64,000 bases of DNA from Halanaeroarchaeum sulfurireducens (GCF_001011115.1 NZ_CP008874.1:62001-126000), one strand, 5' to 3'. Shown: positions 37,116 to 45,201, counted from the first letter of the stretch. Program-made: numbers and translations. Notes: generated by a model not told the origin, from the letters alone.

Positions 37116-37242
37116 GGTTTGTGAAGCCCACCGGCGGAATCGAACCGCCTCCTGTGGAGTGATCTATGTGACGCACCAGCGTGGGCCGGTTGTCTGCGGC
37201 AGGCAATGGTCAAGGGATTAGAGCTTCGCCTTCTGTGGGTTA

Positions 37243-38718
37243 TCAGCTGTCAGCATTCCAAACATTTTTCAGATCTGAGTCGATATTCACGCCCTCCGGA
37301 ACGGATAGCTCATGATTAGTGTTCTTGTTTACCAGACCAATGTCGACATCTTTGATATTTGTAGCTGTGAACGACAACTCGTTAGGGTCTGCAACTTCCG
37401 TTGATGCGGGATCTCCAGATGCACTATCAATACCAACACCGGTGCTACTGTAATCACTACCAGAGGCAACTACATTGTTAATTGTCACACTATCGAAAGA
37501 GATATTCTTGGGAATACCGCTCTGAGTATTTGATGCCGTAGGCGTAACACCGTAACTCCAACCTCCTGCTATATCTTTGATTTTTGTATTGGTGACATTT
37601 ATGTTAGTTATATTAGACTGTAGTTTGATGCCGTTCGCACCCCGGCCGCCATCTGCCCACATGCCATCCGGTGCATCCACGCCATCAATCGTGACGTTTT
37701 TAATATCAACTCCGTTGATAGGATCACCCGCATCATAGTGCTTGATGTGGATGCCCTCGGTAGTTTTACCGCTATCAGTTCCATCAACGTTAGTGATATT
37801 GACATTTTCGATGGATATTGTTCCACCGTCGTCGCTAAATCCAACAGCGTTTCCAACGAAAATTCCCTCAATTTCCCCACTTTCAACACCCGATCCGGCC
37901 GAATCAACGGTCAGGTCACGAACAGTAACTCCATCTGCCTTGATGTCGAGGCCGCGCTTTTTGCCACTCGCGTCTATCGTTGTACTACTGCTGCCCACGC
38001 CTTCAATTGTCAGGCCAGGCTTATCGATTGAAACACTCTCGTCGTAGGTCCCAGATTCGACAAGAATTGTGGTTCCTTGAGCAGCATCTACTGCATCTTG
38101 GATAGAGCCGAATTCATTGTCATTCTCCGGGTTCGGGTTCTGGGACACGACCAACGCGTCATCTCCGCCTGATTCAACGGAACCAGAATTACCGGGCTTG
38201 TTGGTATCTGCCCGGATTGTCATCGTTGGTGTCTCCGTACCCGTCCCCAACGAGGTGGTGTCTATGTGCACCCCAAGGTTCGCACTCTCACCGACGCCCA
38301 GGGTTAGTACACTGTTCGTTCCGTCATTCAGTTTCCGGCTACTGTCGCCGTTCGGATAGAGGTATAGCGCGTCGAAATCGGATTTAAAGAACTCAACCCA
38401 GAAGTAAATCCGTTGGGTTCCCTGGTTGGTTACCGTCAGCACATCGTCAAAATCGTACACGGATCGTTGTCCAACTCCCGAACCTCCATTACCAGGATCA
38501 CCAAAACTCAATCCTATCTTATTTCCACTGTCTTGCGTGGCGAAGGCCTTTCCGTGATTAGAGTTTGCGGGTTCAAGTGCGAGGAATGCGTTGTTTTCAT
38601 TAGCCACATTGACCGTTGCATCCCGGGTGGCTTCAACTGATGTCAGTGCTCCCGTACCGATCGCAGCACTCGATCCAACGACCGAACCAATACCGATGAG
38701 GTAGTGACGTCGTTTCAT
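37243..38718 (-). CDS. Exported SipW-type protein with right-handed beta-helix domain
   Basis: This 491-residue protein starts KRRHYLIGIGSVVGSSAA and then GTGALTSVEATRDATVNVA...NAFLAL, the same N-terminal pattern as its neighbours. Residues ~35-170 are the beta domain. Residues ~190-480 form a pectate-lyase-like parallel beta-helix (DAVDAAQGTTILVESGTYDE, then repeated strands such as GLTIEGVG, GVTVRDLTVDS, NVTIDGVD). Such domains bind or cleave polysaccharides, or act as passive spacers. The gene is visibly AT-richer than its neighbours, suggesting transfer. The start is the ATG at 38718; a TTG lies 9 bases upstream. Confidence 0.83.
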   Translation of the reverse strand: MKRRHYLIGIGSVVGSSAAIGTGALTSVEATRDATVNVANENNAFLALEPANSNHGKAFATQDSGNKIGLSFGDPGNGGSGVGQRSVYDFDDVLTVTNQGTQRIYFWVEFFKSDFDALYLYPNGDSSRKLNDGTNSVLTLGVGESANLGVHIDTTSLGTGTETPTMTIRADTNKPGNSGSVESGGDDALVVSQNPNPENDNEFGSIQDAVDAAQGTTILVESGTYDESVSIDKPGLTIEGVGSSSTTIDASGKKRGLDIKADGVTVRDLTVDSAGSGVESGEIEGIFVGNAVGFSDDGGTISIENVNITNVDGTDSGKTTEGIHIKHYDAGDPINGVDIKNVTIDGVDAPDGMWADGGRGANGIKLQSNITNINVTNTKIKDIAGGWSYGVTPTASNTQSGIPKNISFDSVTINNVVASGSDYSSTGVGIDSASGDPASTEVADPNELSFTATNIKDVDIGLVNKNTNHELSVPEGVNIDSDLKNVWNADS

Positions 38719-38733
38719 GTATATCAATCCTCG

Positions 38734-39351
38734 TTAGTTGGACCCCGGGACACCATCATGTTCCGCGACAAAGGTGACCGTTCCCGCAAAATTGTTTGGC
38801 GATTCACCCTTTGCATCGACAACTAAGTGGAGGTAGTTGTCATCACCTGGCCCTAACTGATACAATTCCACATCATCTGCATTCCCACCATCATATGCGA
38901 GTTGTTTGCTCGCACCAGTGGTGCTACCCATGTTTCCTGAAATAGATGAATAACCACTTGCCTCTATAGTGACGAAATCCGATCCAGCTCCCAACTGGCT
39001 GACATTTACCCAGTAATTGAATGATTGGGTGCCCTGGTTTGTCACATGCAGGAGATCGTTGATTCTGGTTTCAGAATCCGGATTGAATCCGTTACCTCCA
39101 CCATCAACAGGTGAACCGTCATTATCCGCAGCGCTGAAGTCGAACGAGATTTCACCGTCCGATTTTTCCACATACTGCGAATTCGGACTTGCACTAACTG
39201 CTTCCAATCCGAGATACGCTTCACTGTCTCCAGCGACTTCGACAGTGACCGACCGATCTGCTGTTACACTTGTAAACGCCCCTGTTCCTAACGCAGCCGC
39301 CGATCCGGCGGTGAGCGATCCGACCGTTGCGAGGAATTTCCGTCGTTGCAT
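38734..39351 (-). CDS. Exported DUF1102/SipW-type protein
   Basis: This 205-residue protein is a single-domain version of its neighbours. It starts QRRKFLATVGSLTAGSAA (twin-arginine-like signal), then GTGAFTSVTADRSVTVEVAGDSEAYLGL and a beta-rich domain ending GTVTFVAEHDG. It contains the recurrent LLHVTNQGTQSFNYWVNVS, which matches VTNQGTQ in the beta-helix protein and IANQGTQ in the LamG protein. That shared strand shows the three are paralogues. It lies 15 bases upstream of the beta-helix gene on the same strand and may be a pilin- or filament-like subunit. Confidence 0.82.
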   Translation of the reverse strand: MQRRKFLATVGSLTAGSAAALGTGAFTSVTADRSVTVEVAGDSEAYLGLEAVSASPNSQYVEKSDGEISFDFSAADNDGSPVDGGGNGFNPDSETRINDLLHVTNQGTQSFNYWVNVSQLGAGSDFVTIEASGYSSISGNMGSTTGASKQLAYDGGNADDVELYQLGPGDDNYLHLVVDAKGESPNNFAGTVTFVAEHDGVPGSN

Positions 39352-39575
39352 GGTTCGATCTGGTGCCCCACCGCGGGAGCACTTACCTCTTCCATTACCC
39401 CCCACCCCCATTGTATTCCGCCGTCTGAGCCGAGTTCAACACCAGTCTGACGACCGTCAGCCCCTCCCTGAAACCGCCCAGCGCGTCGCAGAGGGTGCCT
39501 GAGGGGATCGGCGATATGCCGGTTACGTCATACATAGTCAACATTTATTATGGTCGGCGTCAGACAGAATTCTAC

Positions 39576-40148
39576 ATGCTCTCGGTTGCACGTGGGGGAG
39601 TGTCCGAGACGAGTGGACCCAGCGAGGACGACCTCTTCGAGGTCCTCTCCAACCGCCGGCGGCGGTACACGGTTCACGCACTCGGGCAAGAGGCGGGCGC
39701 CGTCGAGCTCGGCGCCGTCGCGGAGCGGGTGGCGTCCTGGGAGTACGACGTGGCCGAATCCGAGTTGTCGTACGACCAGCGCAAGCGCGTCTACACCGCG
39801 CTGCAGCAGTCTCACCTCCCCAAGATGGACGACGCAGGTATCGTGGCATTCGACAAACAACGGGGAATGATCGAGCCGGAACCGGCCCTCGAGGAGGTCG
39901 ACGTCTACATGGACATCGTGCAGGGCCGGGAGATCCCCTGGAGCCAGTACTACCTCGGGCTCTCCGGCGTGGGTGCGGCGCTCGTGGCAGCGGTCTGGAT
40001 GAGCGCGTGGCCGCTGACGCTGGTGCCGACGATGGGGTGGATGACCGCTATCGTGGCGGCCTTCACGGTCTCGGCGGCGATCCACACCTACTACGCGAAA
40101 GCGTCGCGAATCGGCGCGGGAGACAAACCCCCGGAACTCGAGCGGTAA
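39576..40148 (+). CDS. Winged-helix regulator with C-terminal membrane helices (DUF7344-like)
   Basis: This 190-residue protein has an N-terminal winged-helix domain (SEDDLFEVLSNRRRRYTVHAL, YDQRKRVYTALQQSHLPKMDDAGIVAFD). Two C-terminal transmembrane helices (about 130-175) follow. The pattern is that of the haloarchaeal DUF7344 regulators. A membrane-bound regulator next to exported proteins suggests local control. I chose the ATG at 39576 because TTTATTA at 39544-39550 is 29 bases upstream and fits a leaderless transcript. Starts at 39495 and 39516 precede that box. The next gene follows after 7 bases. Confidence 0.8.
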   Translation: MLSVARGGVSETSGPSEDDLFEVLSNRRRRYTVHALGQEAGAVELGAVAERVASWEYDVAESELSYDQRKRVYTALQQSHLPKMDDAGIVAFDKQRGMIEPEPALEEVDVYMDIVQGREIPWSQYYLGLSGVGAALVAAVWMSAWPLTLVPTMGWMTAIVAAFTVSAAIHTYYAKASRIGAGDKPPELER

Positions 40149-40155
40149 TGGGCCC

Positions 40156-41046
40156 ATGAACGGACGGAAATTCGTCAGTCTCGTGCTCGCGGGCGCGGCA
40201 GTCCTGACGCTCGCGTTCGGGTCCGGGGCGTTCACGTCCGTGGCGGCCGAGCGTGGCGTGTCGGTGGCGGTGGTGAGCGACGAGAACGCGTACGTGGGGT
40301 ACGAATCGGGAGATGTGAGAGTGATCGGTGGGGAAGGCGTTTGGCCCGGGAATGGAAACGGGCAAAAGCACCGGTACGGGCAAACTGTAAGGGGCCACGA
40401 GTGCTTCGATGATGGGGATGTCGTCCTCGTGAACGTCACGAATCGGTTTGCGGGGAGTGTAGCGATTGAGGACGTCGACGTCGGTCCGAACGCCCCGTTT
40501 GAAAAAGGGGACCTCACCTACCCCGAGGACTCGAACATAACGTCCGGTGATTCTCATCCCATCGTCTGGGAGGACCCGAACTGTGACGTGCTGTCGACAT
40601 CGACCGTCGCTCTGACTGTCGAGGTGGCCGGCTCGGGCGTCTGGGCGGAGATCGACGGCGATACCGCGACGCGCGAGATCGGGGTTACCTGTGCTCCATC
40701 CGAGGCCGTGAGATTCTACGGAAACAACGGCAAGATTAAGATCTCCGCTCTGTCTGAAGAAGTGTCCGTAGACTATTGGACGATGAATGCGAGCGGAAAC
40801 GATGAGCTCGCCCATGAGGGCAATATAGACGACGTAAGCACGAACGATCCACTGGTAACGAAGGGGGACCCCTTCAACAGGCAAAACAATAGTGCCGTGG
40901 TCGCGGTGTATCTGCCGACTTACGGCGTGGCCTACGTAAATCCCCAGTATATGGATAACATCACCGCCGACCAACTCAACGACGACCTCGTCGACGTGGA
41001 TCTCGAAGACGACCGAGTGCTCAAAGGCGAGCGGAACGGAAACTGA
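40156..41046 (+). CDS. Exported SipW-type protein, regulator-linked
   Basis: This 296-residue protein has a signal peptide NGRKFVSLVLAGAAVLTLAFG, then GSGAFTSVAAERGVSVAVVSDENAYVGY, the same block as in the minus-strand paralogues. The signal lacks the RR pair, so it probably uses the Sec route. The rest is beta-rich with four Cys spaced through it and no recognised module. It follows the membrane-bound winged-helix gene by 7 bases and is likely its co-transcribed target or sensor partner. Confidence 0.78.
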   Translation: MNGRKFVSLVLAGAAVLTLAFGSGAFTSVAAERGVSVAVVSDENAYVGYESGDVRVIGGEGVWPGNGNGQKHRYGQTVRGHECFDDGDVVLVNVTNRFAGSVAIEDVDVGPNAPFEKGDLTYPEDSNITSGDSHPIVWEDPNCDVLSTSTVALTVEVAGSGVWAEIDGDTATREIGVTCAPSEAVRFYGNNGKIKISALSEEVSVDYWTMNASGNDELAHEGNIDDVSTNDPLVTKGDPFNRQNNSAVVAVYLPTYGVAYVNPQYMDNITADQLNDDLVDVDLEDDRVLKGERNGN

Positions 41047-41398
41047 CGCTCAGTTCTTGGGACCTGCCGGGTGTTAGACGGGTCGGTCGCGGCATCTCTT
41101 TGACGCCTCGAGGCGACGTTCTCGACCCGGTCAGATCTCGAGACGGGTGGCACCGATCGAGGGGTCTTGGCCGAGTGTTGGACGATGAACGAGCCATCTC
41201 GAATATGATAGCTATCGATTTCGATAGAGGTGTGACTGAATACGAGACAGGGGTTTTACGGCCCAGCAACATCGCTCCGTCGTCGGCGTGTCTTGGATGA
41301 GCGCAAAGTGACCTACGTTCACCCGGAATCCGACCAGACGGTCGCCGACCACTCCGTCTGGTGGAAACGTTTACTAGGTTGTGAGTGTTACCACCAAT
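41047..41398. other. Intergenic region of 352 bp upstream of vapB
   Basis: It contains a short perfect palindrome CTATCGA-TT-TCGATAG at 41212-41227, and a longer inverted repeat at 41333-41362 just upstream of the vapB TATA box. The first ~60 bases follow the stop of the exported protein and probably hold its terminator. I see no tRNA and no ORF of protein character. Confidence 0.5.
41333..41362 (+). promoter_or_regulatory. Inverted repeat next to the vapB promoter
   Basis: Arms ACCAGACGG and CCGTCTGGT (9 bases, perfect) are separated by 12 bases. The repeat ends 8 bases before TTTACTAG (41370-41377), a TATA-like box whose centre is 26 bases upstream of the vapB ATG. Toxin-antitoxin pairs usually repress themselves by binding such palindromes, so this is a candidate VapB operator. 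Confidence 0.55.
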
Positions 41399-41674
41399 AT
41401 GGCGACGGCAGTCAAAGTTGGCGAGGACGCGAAGTCCCACCTCGAGGAGTTGCAGGCCGAGATCCGTCTCCGGACGGGGACAAGCGTGACCCAACAGGAG
41501 TTACTCTCCCGGCTCATCGACGACGCGTACGAATCCCGGGACGATATCGTCGACTCGTTCCGGGAGTCGACAGTCCCCCTCTCCGAGGCGGAGAAGGAGG
41601 CGATGGCCGCCGGGCGATTCAGTTCGGGTGTCGAGACTGACGAGGAAGACATCGACGAGATCCTCTACGGATGA
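41399..41674 (+). CDS. VapB-type antitoxin
   Basis: This 91-residue protein starts MATAVKVGEDAKSHLEELQA, a ribbon-helix-helix-like or short helical DNA-binding part. An acidic C-terminus (ETDEEDIDEILYG) follows, which normally wraps the toxin. It overlaps the PIN toxin gene by 4 bases (ATGA). The ATG at 41399 fits a leaderless transcript; a GTG at 41381 is also in frame. The toxin is interrupted, so this antitoxin is probably expressed without an active partner. Confidence 0.78.
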   Translation: MATAVKVGEDAKSHLEELQAEIRLRTGTSVTQQELLSRLIDDAYESRDDIVDSFRESTVPLSEAEKEAMAAGRFSSGVETDEEDIDEILYG

Positions 41675-41702
41675 CGGTCCTCGTCGACACTGGCGTCCTC
41701 TA

Positions 41703-42840
41703 TAGTGAAAGACATTAATAAAAAGATATTTAACTAGCGGACTCCTAGCTAGATTATGACAAAATGGGGCGAGAAAATCAACGATATTTCCATCGAAGAA
41801 TTACAGGAAAAGTTAGCTAGTGTCGATAACGATGCCAAAGCCGTCAAGCGATTAATGGTGGCAATCGCGTACAAACACGGAACGTCACCCGCGGACATCG
41901 AAGATATGTACGGCATTTCGAAAAAGAATGTCTACCAGTGGCTCGATCGCTTCGAGGAACGCGAACTGGACGACGCTCTCTACGATGAGCCGAAGCCGGG
42001 CAGACCGCCAAAACTTTCCGATGACCAACGCGAAAAGTTACAACATGTTCTCGAAAAAGCGCCCGAAGACGCCGGGTACACGGGAATCCAGGCATGGACG
42101 CCACAGTTCGTCCAGCACTGGCTGAAAACCCACTTCGACGTGGAATATACGCTTCGACATGTCCGACGATTGATGGACGATGCTGGCCTGTCCTGGCGGA
42201 CTGCTCGTCCCGAACATTACGAAGCCAATCCCGAAGATGTCGCCGAGTTTCAGGAAACGTTCAAAAAAAGCGACGAGAATTGATCGACGACGATTGGACA
42301 ATTCTCACCGTCGATCAGCATCACAAACCGGTAGAAACGGTTCGCCGAAGGGCGTGGTTTTCGGCCGGTTCTGATCCCACCGTTGAGGTCTCGGGATCGA
42401 GACACGCCGTAACGATTCTCGGGGCGATTTCTCACGAGCGTGAGAGTTTCTATACCTGGAGTGAAGAGCGGTTATCGGCTGCACACGGAATCCGATTTCT
42501 CCAGGCACTTCAGGATGAATTCGGCAAAAATATCATCGTGTTGTTAGATCGGGCGCCCTACTTTTACGCGAAAGACCTGTGGGAATTTGCGAGCGGATCT
42601 CGATCGACAGAATTCGTGGACGATACGTCGGTTGAGCGCGTGGTAGGCGACGCAATCCAGGTCTGGTATTTCCCGCCGCATTCCCCCGATTTGAATCCGA
42701 CCGAGGCGTGCTGGAATCAGCTCGAAGACTGGTTCAATTATCGTCTCGTCGAGGATCTCGACCAGCTTAAATCGATGCTATTGAACGCCTTTCCAAGTAT
42801 CGATCCGCCCCAAATCTCTAATTATCTTTGTCCGTGACTA
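41703..42840 (+). mobile_element. IS630-family insertion sequence, 1138 bp
   Basis: The element is flanked by TA on both sides (41701-41702 and 42841-42842), the target duplication typical of IS630/Tc1-mariner elements. Counting from the flanking TA, the imperfect terminal repeats share TATAGT at the tip. They match at 21 of about 29 positions, including a GACA block at positions 11-14. It holds one transposase read through a -1 frameshift. The empty site reconstructs a continuous vapC frame, so both borders are confirmed to the base. Confidence 0.92.
41756..42837 (+). CDS. IS630-family transposase, produced by -1 frameshift
   Basis: OrfA (41756-42283) carries the N-terminal HTH part: TSPADIEDMYGISKKNVYQWLDRFEER and the RPPKLSD linker. 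OrfB continues in the -1 frame to 42837 and carries the catalytic core: the first Asp in TVDQHH, the second in VLLDRAPYF and the Glu in SPDLNPTEACWNQLE, the DDE triad. A run of seven A at the end of orfA (TTC AAA AAA AGC in frame) allows slippage by -1, giving a 360-residue fused product. Gene and active site look intact, so the element may still be mobile. Confidence 0.88.
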
Positions 42841-43302
42841 TATGCGGATCACGACTCCGACGCATCGAGGCACGCAGCCGCACGCGATGCGCTGGAGACC
42901 GTCTACGACGGAGAATTCGGACAGCCGTACCTGAGTGACTACGTGTACGACGAGGCCGTCACGCTAACCTTGACACGTGGCGATTCGTTCCCGGCGGCGA
43001 AGCGACTCGGCGAGCGTCTCCGCGGTGCCGACCCGTACCCGCAGGTCTACGATATGCTTCGCGTCTCGGCCGCGGTCTTCGCCGACGCTGTCAGGGTCTT
43101 CGAGCGGTACGACGACCAGGGATTGAGCTTTACTGACGCGACCACCATCGCGCTGTCCCGTCGGCACGACGTCGACGCGGTCCTGAGTTTCGACGACGAC
43201 TTCGACGGCGTGGTAGAGCGGATCGATCCGGTGGCCCTGTGAGGTCCGTCCACCGCCAGGCCCAACACATAAAGCTCCACGGCGTCCAGTTCCAGGCCAT
43301 CG

Positions 43303-43902
43303 ATGGACGAGAAGACCGAGGAACTCCGTGACATCTTCATGGACGTGAGCGACGCACCCGAGGTCACGGAGCGACAGGCCGAGACCCCCGGGTCGCTCGT
43401 CGAGGAGACGGACGTCGAGGAGCGGTTGACCGAGATCGTCGCGACCATGCGCGAGGACCTCGGCTTCGAGACGGACCTGGACGACGCGGCCCTCGTCACC
43501 GTCGTCCGCGGCGTCTACACGGGGAAATCCGACGCCGAGATCGCGGACGACATCGACGAAGTGTCGGAGGACACCGTCGTCCGCGCCCGGATGGACCTGC
43601 ACCTTCTCCGGGACCGCGACGAGGACGCCCCCGTATCGCTCGACGATCTGCGATCGCTCCTGGAGTCGGGGGCGTCGGTCGCGGAGGCGGCCGACGAACT
43701 GGACGCCGAGGAGTCGACGGTCCGGCGGTACCGGCGAGTCGTCGAGACCCGAGCGGAGATCAGCCGCGTCGGCGACCGCTACCGCGAGGAATTCGCGGAC
43801 ATCCTCACGGATCCGGATCTCGCAGAGCGGATGACCGGCGACGTCCAGGAGACGGGCCTCGAGGAGGCCCTCGAGGACCAGGAGACCGACACCCAGATGT
43901 AG
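43303..43902 (+). CDS. Conserved haloarchaeal protein with two helix-turn-helix-like segments
   Basis: This 199-residue acidic protein resembles the haloarchaeal proteins annotated as conditioned-medium-induced protein 4. It has GVYTGKSDAEIADDIDEVSEDTVVRARMDLH and SGASVAEAADELDAEESTVRRYRRVVE, two segments that look like sigma-factor-type HTH motifs. A C-terminal helical tail ends QETDTQM. The function is not known to me. It starts 60 bases after the toxin remnant and is probably not related to it. The Cas4-like gene follows after 32 bases. Confidence 0.75.
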   Translation: MDEKTEELRDIFMDVSDAPEVTERQAETPGSLVEETDVEERLTEIVATMREDLGFETDLDDAALVTVVRGVYTGKSDAEIADDIDEVSEDTVVRARMDLHLLRDRDEDAPVSLDDLRSLLESGASVAEAADELDAEESTVRRYRRVVETRAEISRVGDRYREEFADILTDPDLAERMTGDVQETGLEEALEDQETDTQM

Positions 43903-43934
43903 GTTTTTATGCGAAGACCGGGCCATCCCGGCCC

Positions 43935-44609
43935 GTGTCCGACTCCGTTCCGCTCTCCGACCTCGCCATCGCCGCCTACTGCCCGCGAAAACTCCACTAC
44001 GTCCGCCAGGAGGACCGCTCGCCGCCGGCCGTGGCCGAGCGCGCCCGCGAGCTGTCGCGGTCGTACCCCGACCTGCTGACGGCGAGCGACGCCGCGCTCA
44101 CCTCGAAGGAACTCGCCGTCCCGCCGCCGGCCTACCGAGACGCGCTGGCGCGCTCCCGGTCGCGTCTCGACGCCTGGGACGCGATCGTCTCTCCCGCCGA
44201 GACGGCGGTCTTCGTCCGGGGGAAGGCGGTCCACGGCCGCCTGGACAAGGTGCTCGCGGAGCCGCTGGCACCGGTTCTCGTCTCGCCGGGCACGCCACCG
44301 GAGTCCGGCGTCTGGGAGCCCCAGTCCGTTCGTGCCGTGGGCGCGGCGAAGGCACTCTCCTGGCGCGAGGAGACGCCGGTCGAGGCCGCGTTCGTGGAGT
44401 ACCCGCTCCATGGAGTCGTCCGTCGCATCTCCGTGTCCACCCGGCGAGTGGCCGACTATCGGCGGACGCTCCGGACCGTCCGGGCGCTCGACGGGCCACC
44501 GCCCAGGCTCCACGACGCCGCCCGGTGTGAGCCCTGCGAGTACGCCGAGACCTGCGGGGTGGAGACCCGCTCGCTCCGGTCGATGCTCCCCTTCAGCGGT
44601 GATCGCTGA
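43935..44609 (+). CDS. Stand-alone Cas4/Dna2-like Fe-S protein
   Basis: This 224-residue protein has the Cas4 layout. A first Cys lies in IAAYCPRKLHY near the N-terminus, and the three others are in the C-terminal CEPCEYAETC; together they would hold a 4Fe-4S cluster. In the middle, GRLD supplies the nuclease Asp, but the next strand reads APVLVSPG where an Glu-x-Lys is expected, so nuclease activity is doubtful. No CRISPR array or other cas gene is in the window. It starts with GTG at 43935, and its last 17 bases overlap the end of the convergent Sua5 gene. Confidence 0.78.
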   Translation: MSDSVPLSDLAIAAYCPRKLHYVRQEDRSPPAVAERARELSRSYPDLLTASDAALTSKELAVPPPAYRDALARSRSRLDAWDAIVSPAETAVFVRGKAVHGRLDKVLAEPLAPVLVSPGTPPESGVWEPQSVRAVGAAKALSWREETPVEAAFVEYPLHGVVRRISVSTRRVADYRRTLRTVRALDGPPPRLHDAARCEPCEYAETCGVETRSLRSMLPFSGDR

Positions 44610-45201
44610 GCCACGTCCGGACCCGTTCGGCGTCCCGCCCCTCTCGGTGGATGACGTCGGCTTCGACGTCGACGACGGTACTCGCCGTTCCGGTGGTCTT
44701 CCCGCCGTCGAGGATTACGGCCGCTGCCTCGCGGATCGCCGGATCGAGCTCGTCGACGGCGGTGGCGCTCGGGGAGCCGCTCACGTTCGCGCTGGTCGCG
44801 GTGATCGGTTCGACGGCACCGAGCAACGCCTGTACCACCGCGTGATCGGGGACGCGCACGCCGACGCGCGGGCGCCCGCCGGTGAGCGCGTCCGGGACCC
44901 GGTTCCCTTTGGCCGTCACGACAGTGATCGGTCCCGGGAGGAACTCCCGCATGAACGCCCGCTCCCGCACCGTCGCCTCGACGTACTCGAGGGCCCGCTC
45001 GACGGTCGGCACGGCCAGCGAGAGCGGGTCCCCCCGGTCTCGCCCCTTCGCTTCGAACACCCGCTCCACGCACCCCTCGTCGAGGGCGTCAGCACCGAGA
45101 CCGTAGACGGTCTCCGTCGGGTACACCACCAGCCGTCCCTCGCGGATGGCCTCGGCGGCGCGGCCAATGGCGGCATCGGTCGGCGGGTCGACGTCAGTCA
45201 T
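44593..45201 (-). CDS. Threonylcarbamoyl-AMP synthase (Sua5/YrdC family)
   Basis: This 202-residue enzyme makes the threonylcarbamoyl-adenylate used for t6A37 on tRNAs. YrdC motifs are PTETVYGLGADA near residue 28, VFEAKGRDRGDPLSLAV near 50 (the K-R-x-x-x-x-P-L-S binding site), PGPITVV, RVGVRVPDH and ITATSANVSGSPSA. It lacks the C-terminal Sua5 domain and so is of YrdC type. It acts with the KEOPS complex, which is not in this window. Confidence 0.93.
   Translation of the reverse strand: MTDVDPPTDAAIGRAAEAIREGRLVVYPTETVYGLGADALDEGCVERVFEAKGRDRGDPLSLAVPTVERALEYVEATVRERAFMREFLPGPITVVTAKGNRVPDALTGGRPRVGVRVPDHAVVQALLGAVEPITATSANVSGSPSATAVDELDPAIREAAAVILDGGKTTGTASTVVDVEADVIHREGRDAERVRTWLSDHR

Larger units (their letters stand above)
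41671..43242 (+). pseudogene. VapC-type PIN-domain toxin split by an IS630-family element
   Basis: The first 32 bases (41671-41702) encode MTVLVDTGVL plus two bases of a TAT codon. The rest resumes at 42843. Joining them gives a 143-residue PIN protein in one frame, with the acidic residues in VDTGVLYAD, DYVYDEAV, SFTDATTIALS and SFDDDFDG. VapC toxins are RNases that cut tRNA or rRNA. With the element in place, translation ends after 15 codons at a TAA in the element. The 3' part has no start signal of its own, so the toxin should be dead. Confidence 0.9.

Noticed and set aside
42943-43242. An independent 99-codon gene starting after the insertion sequence
   Set aside because: It is the 3' part of the interrupted PIN toxin. 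The reading frame continues upstream to the element's border and has no promoter of its own.
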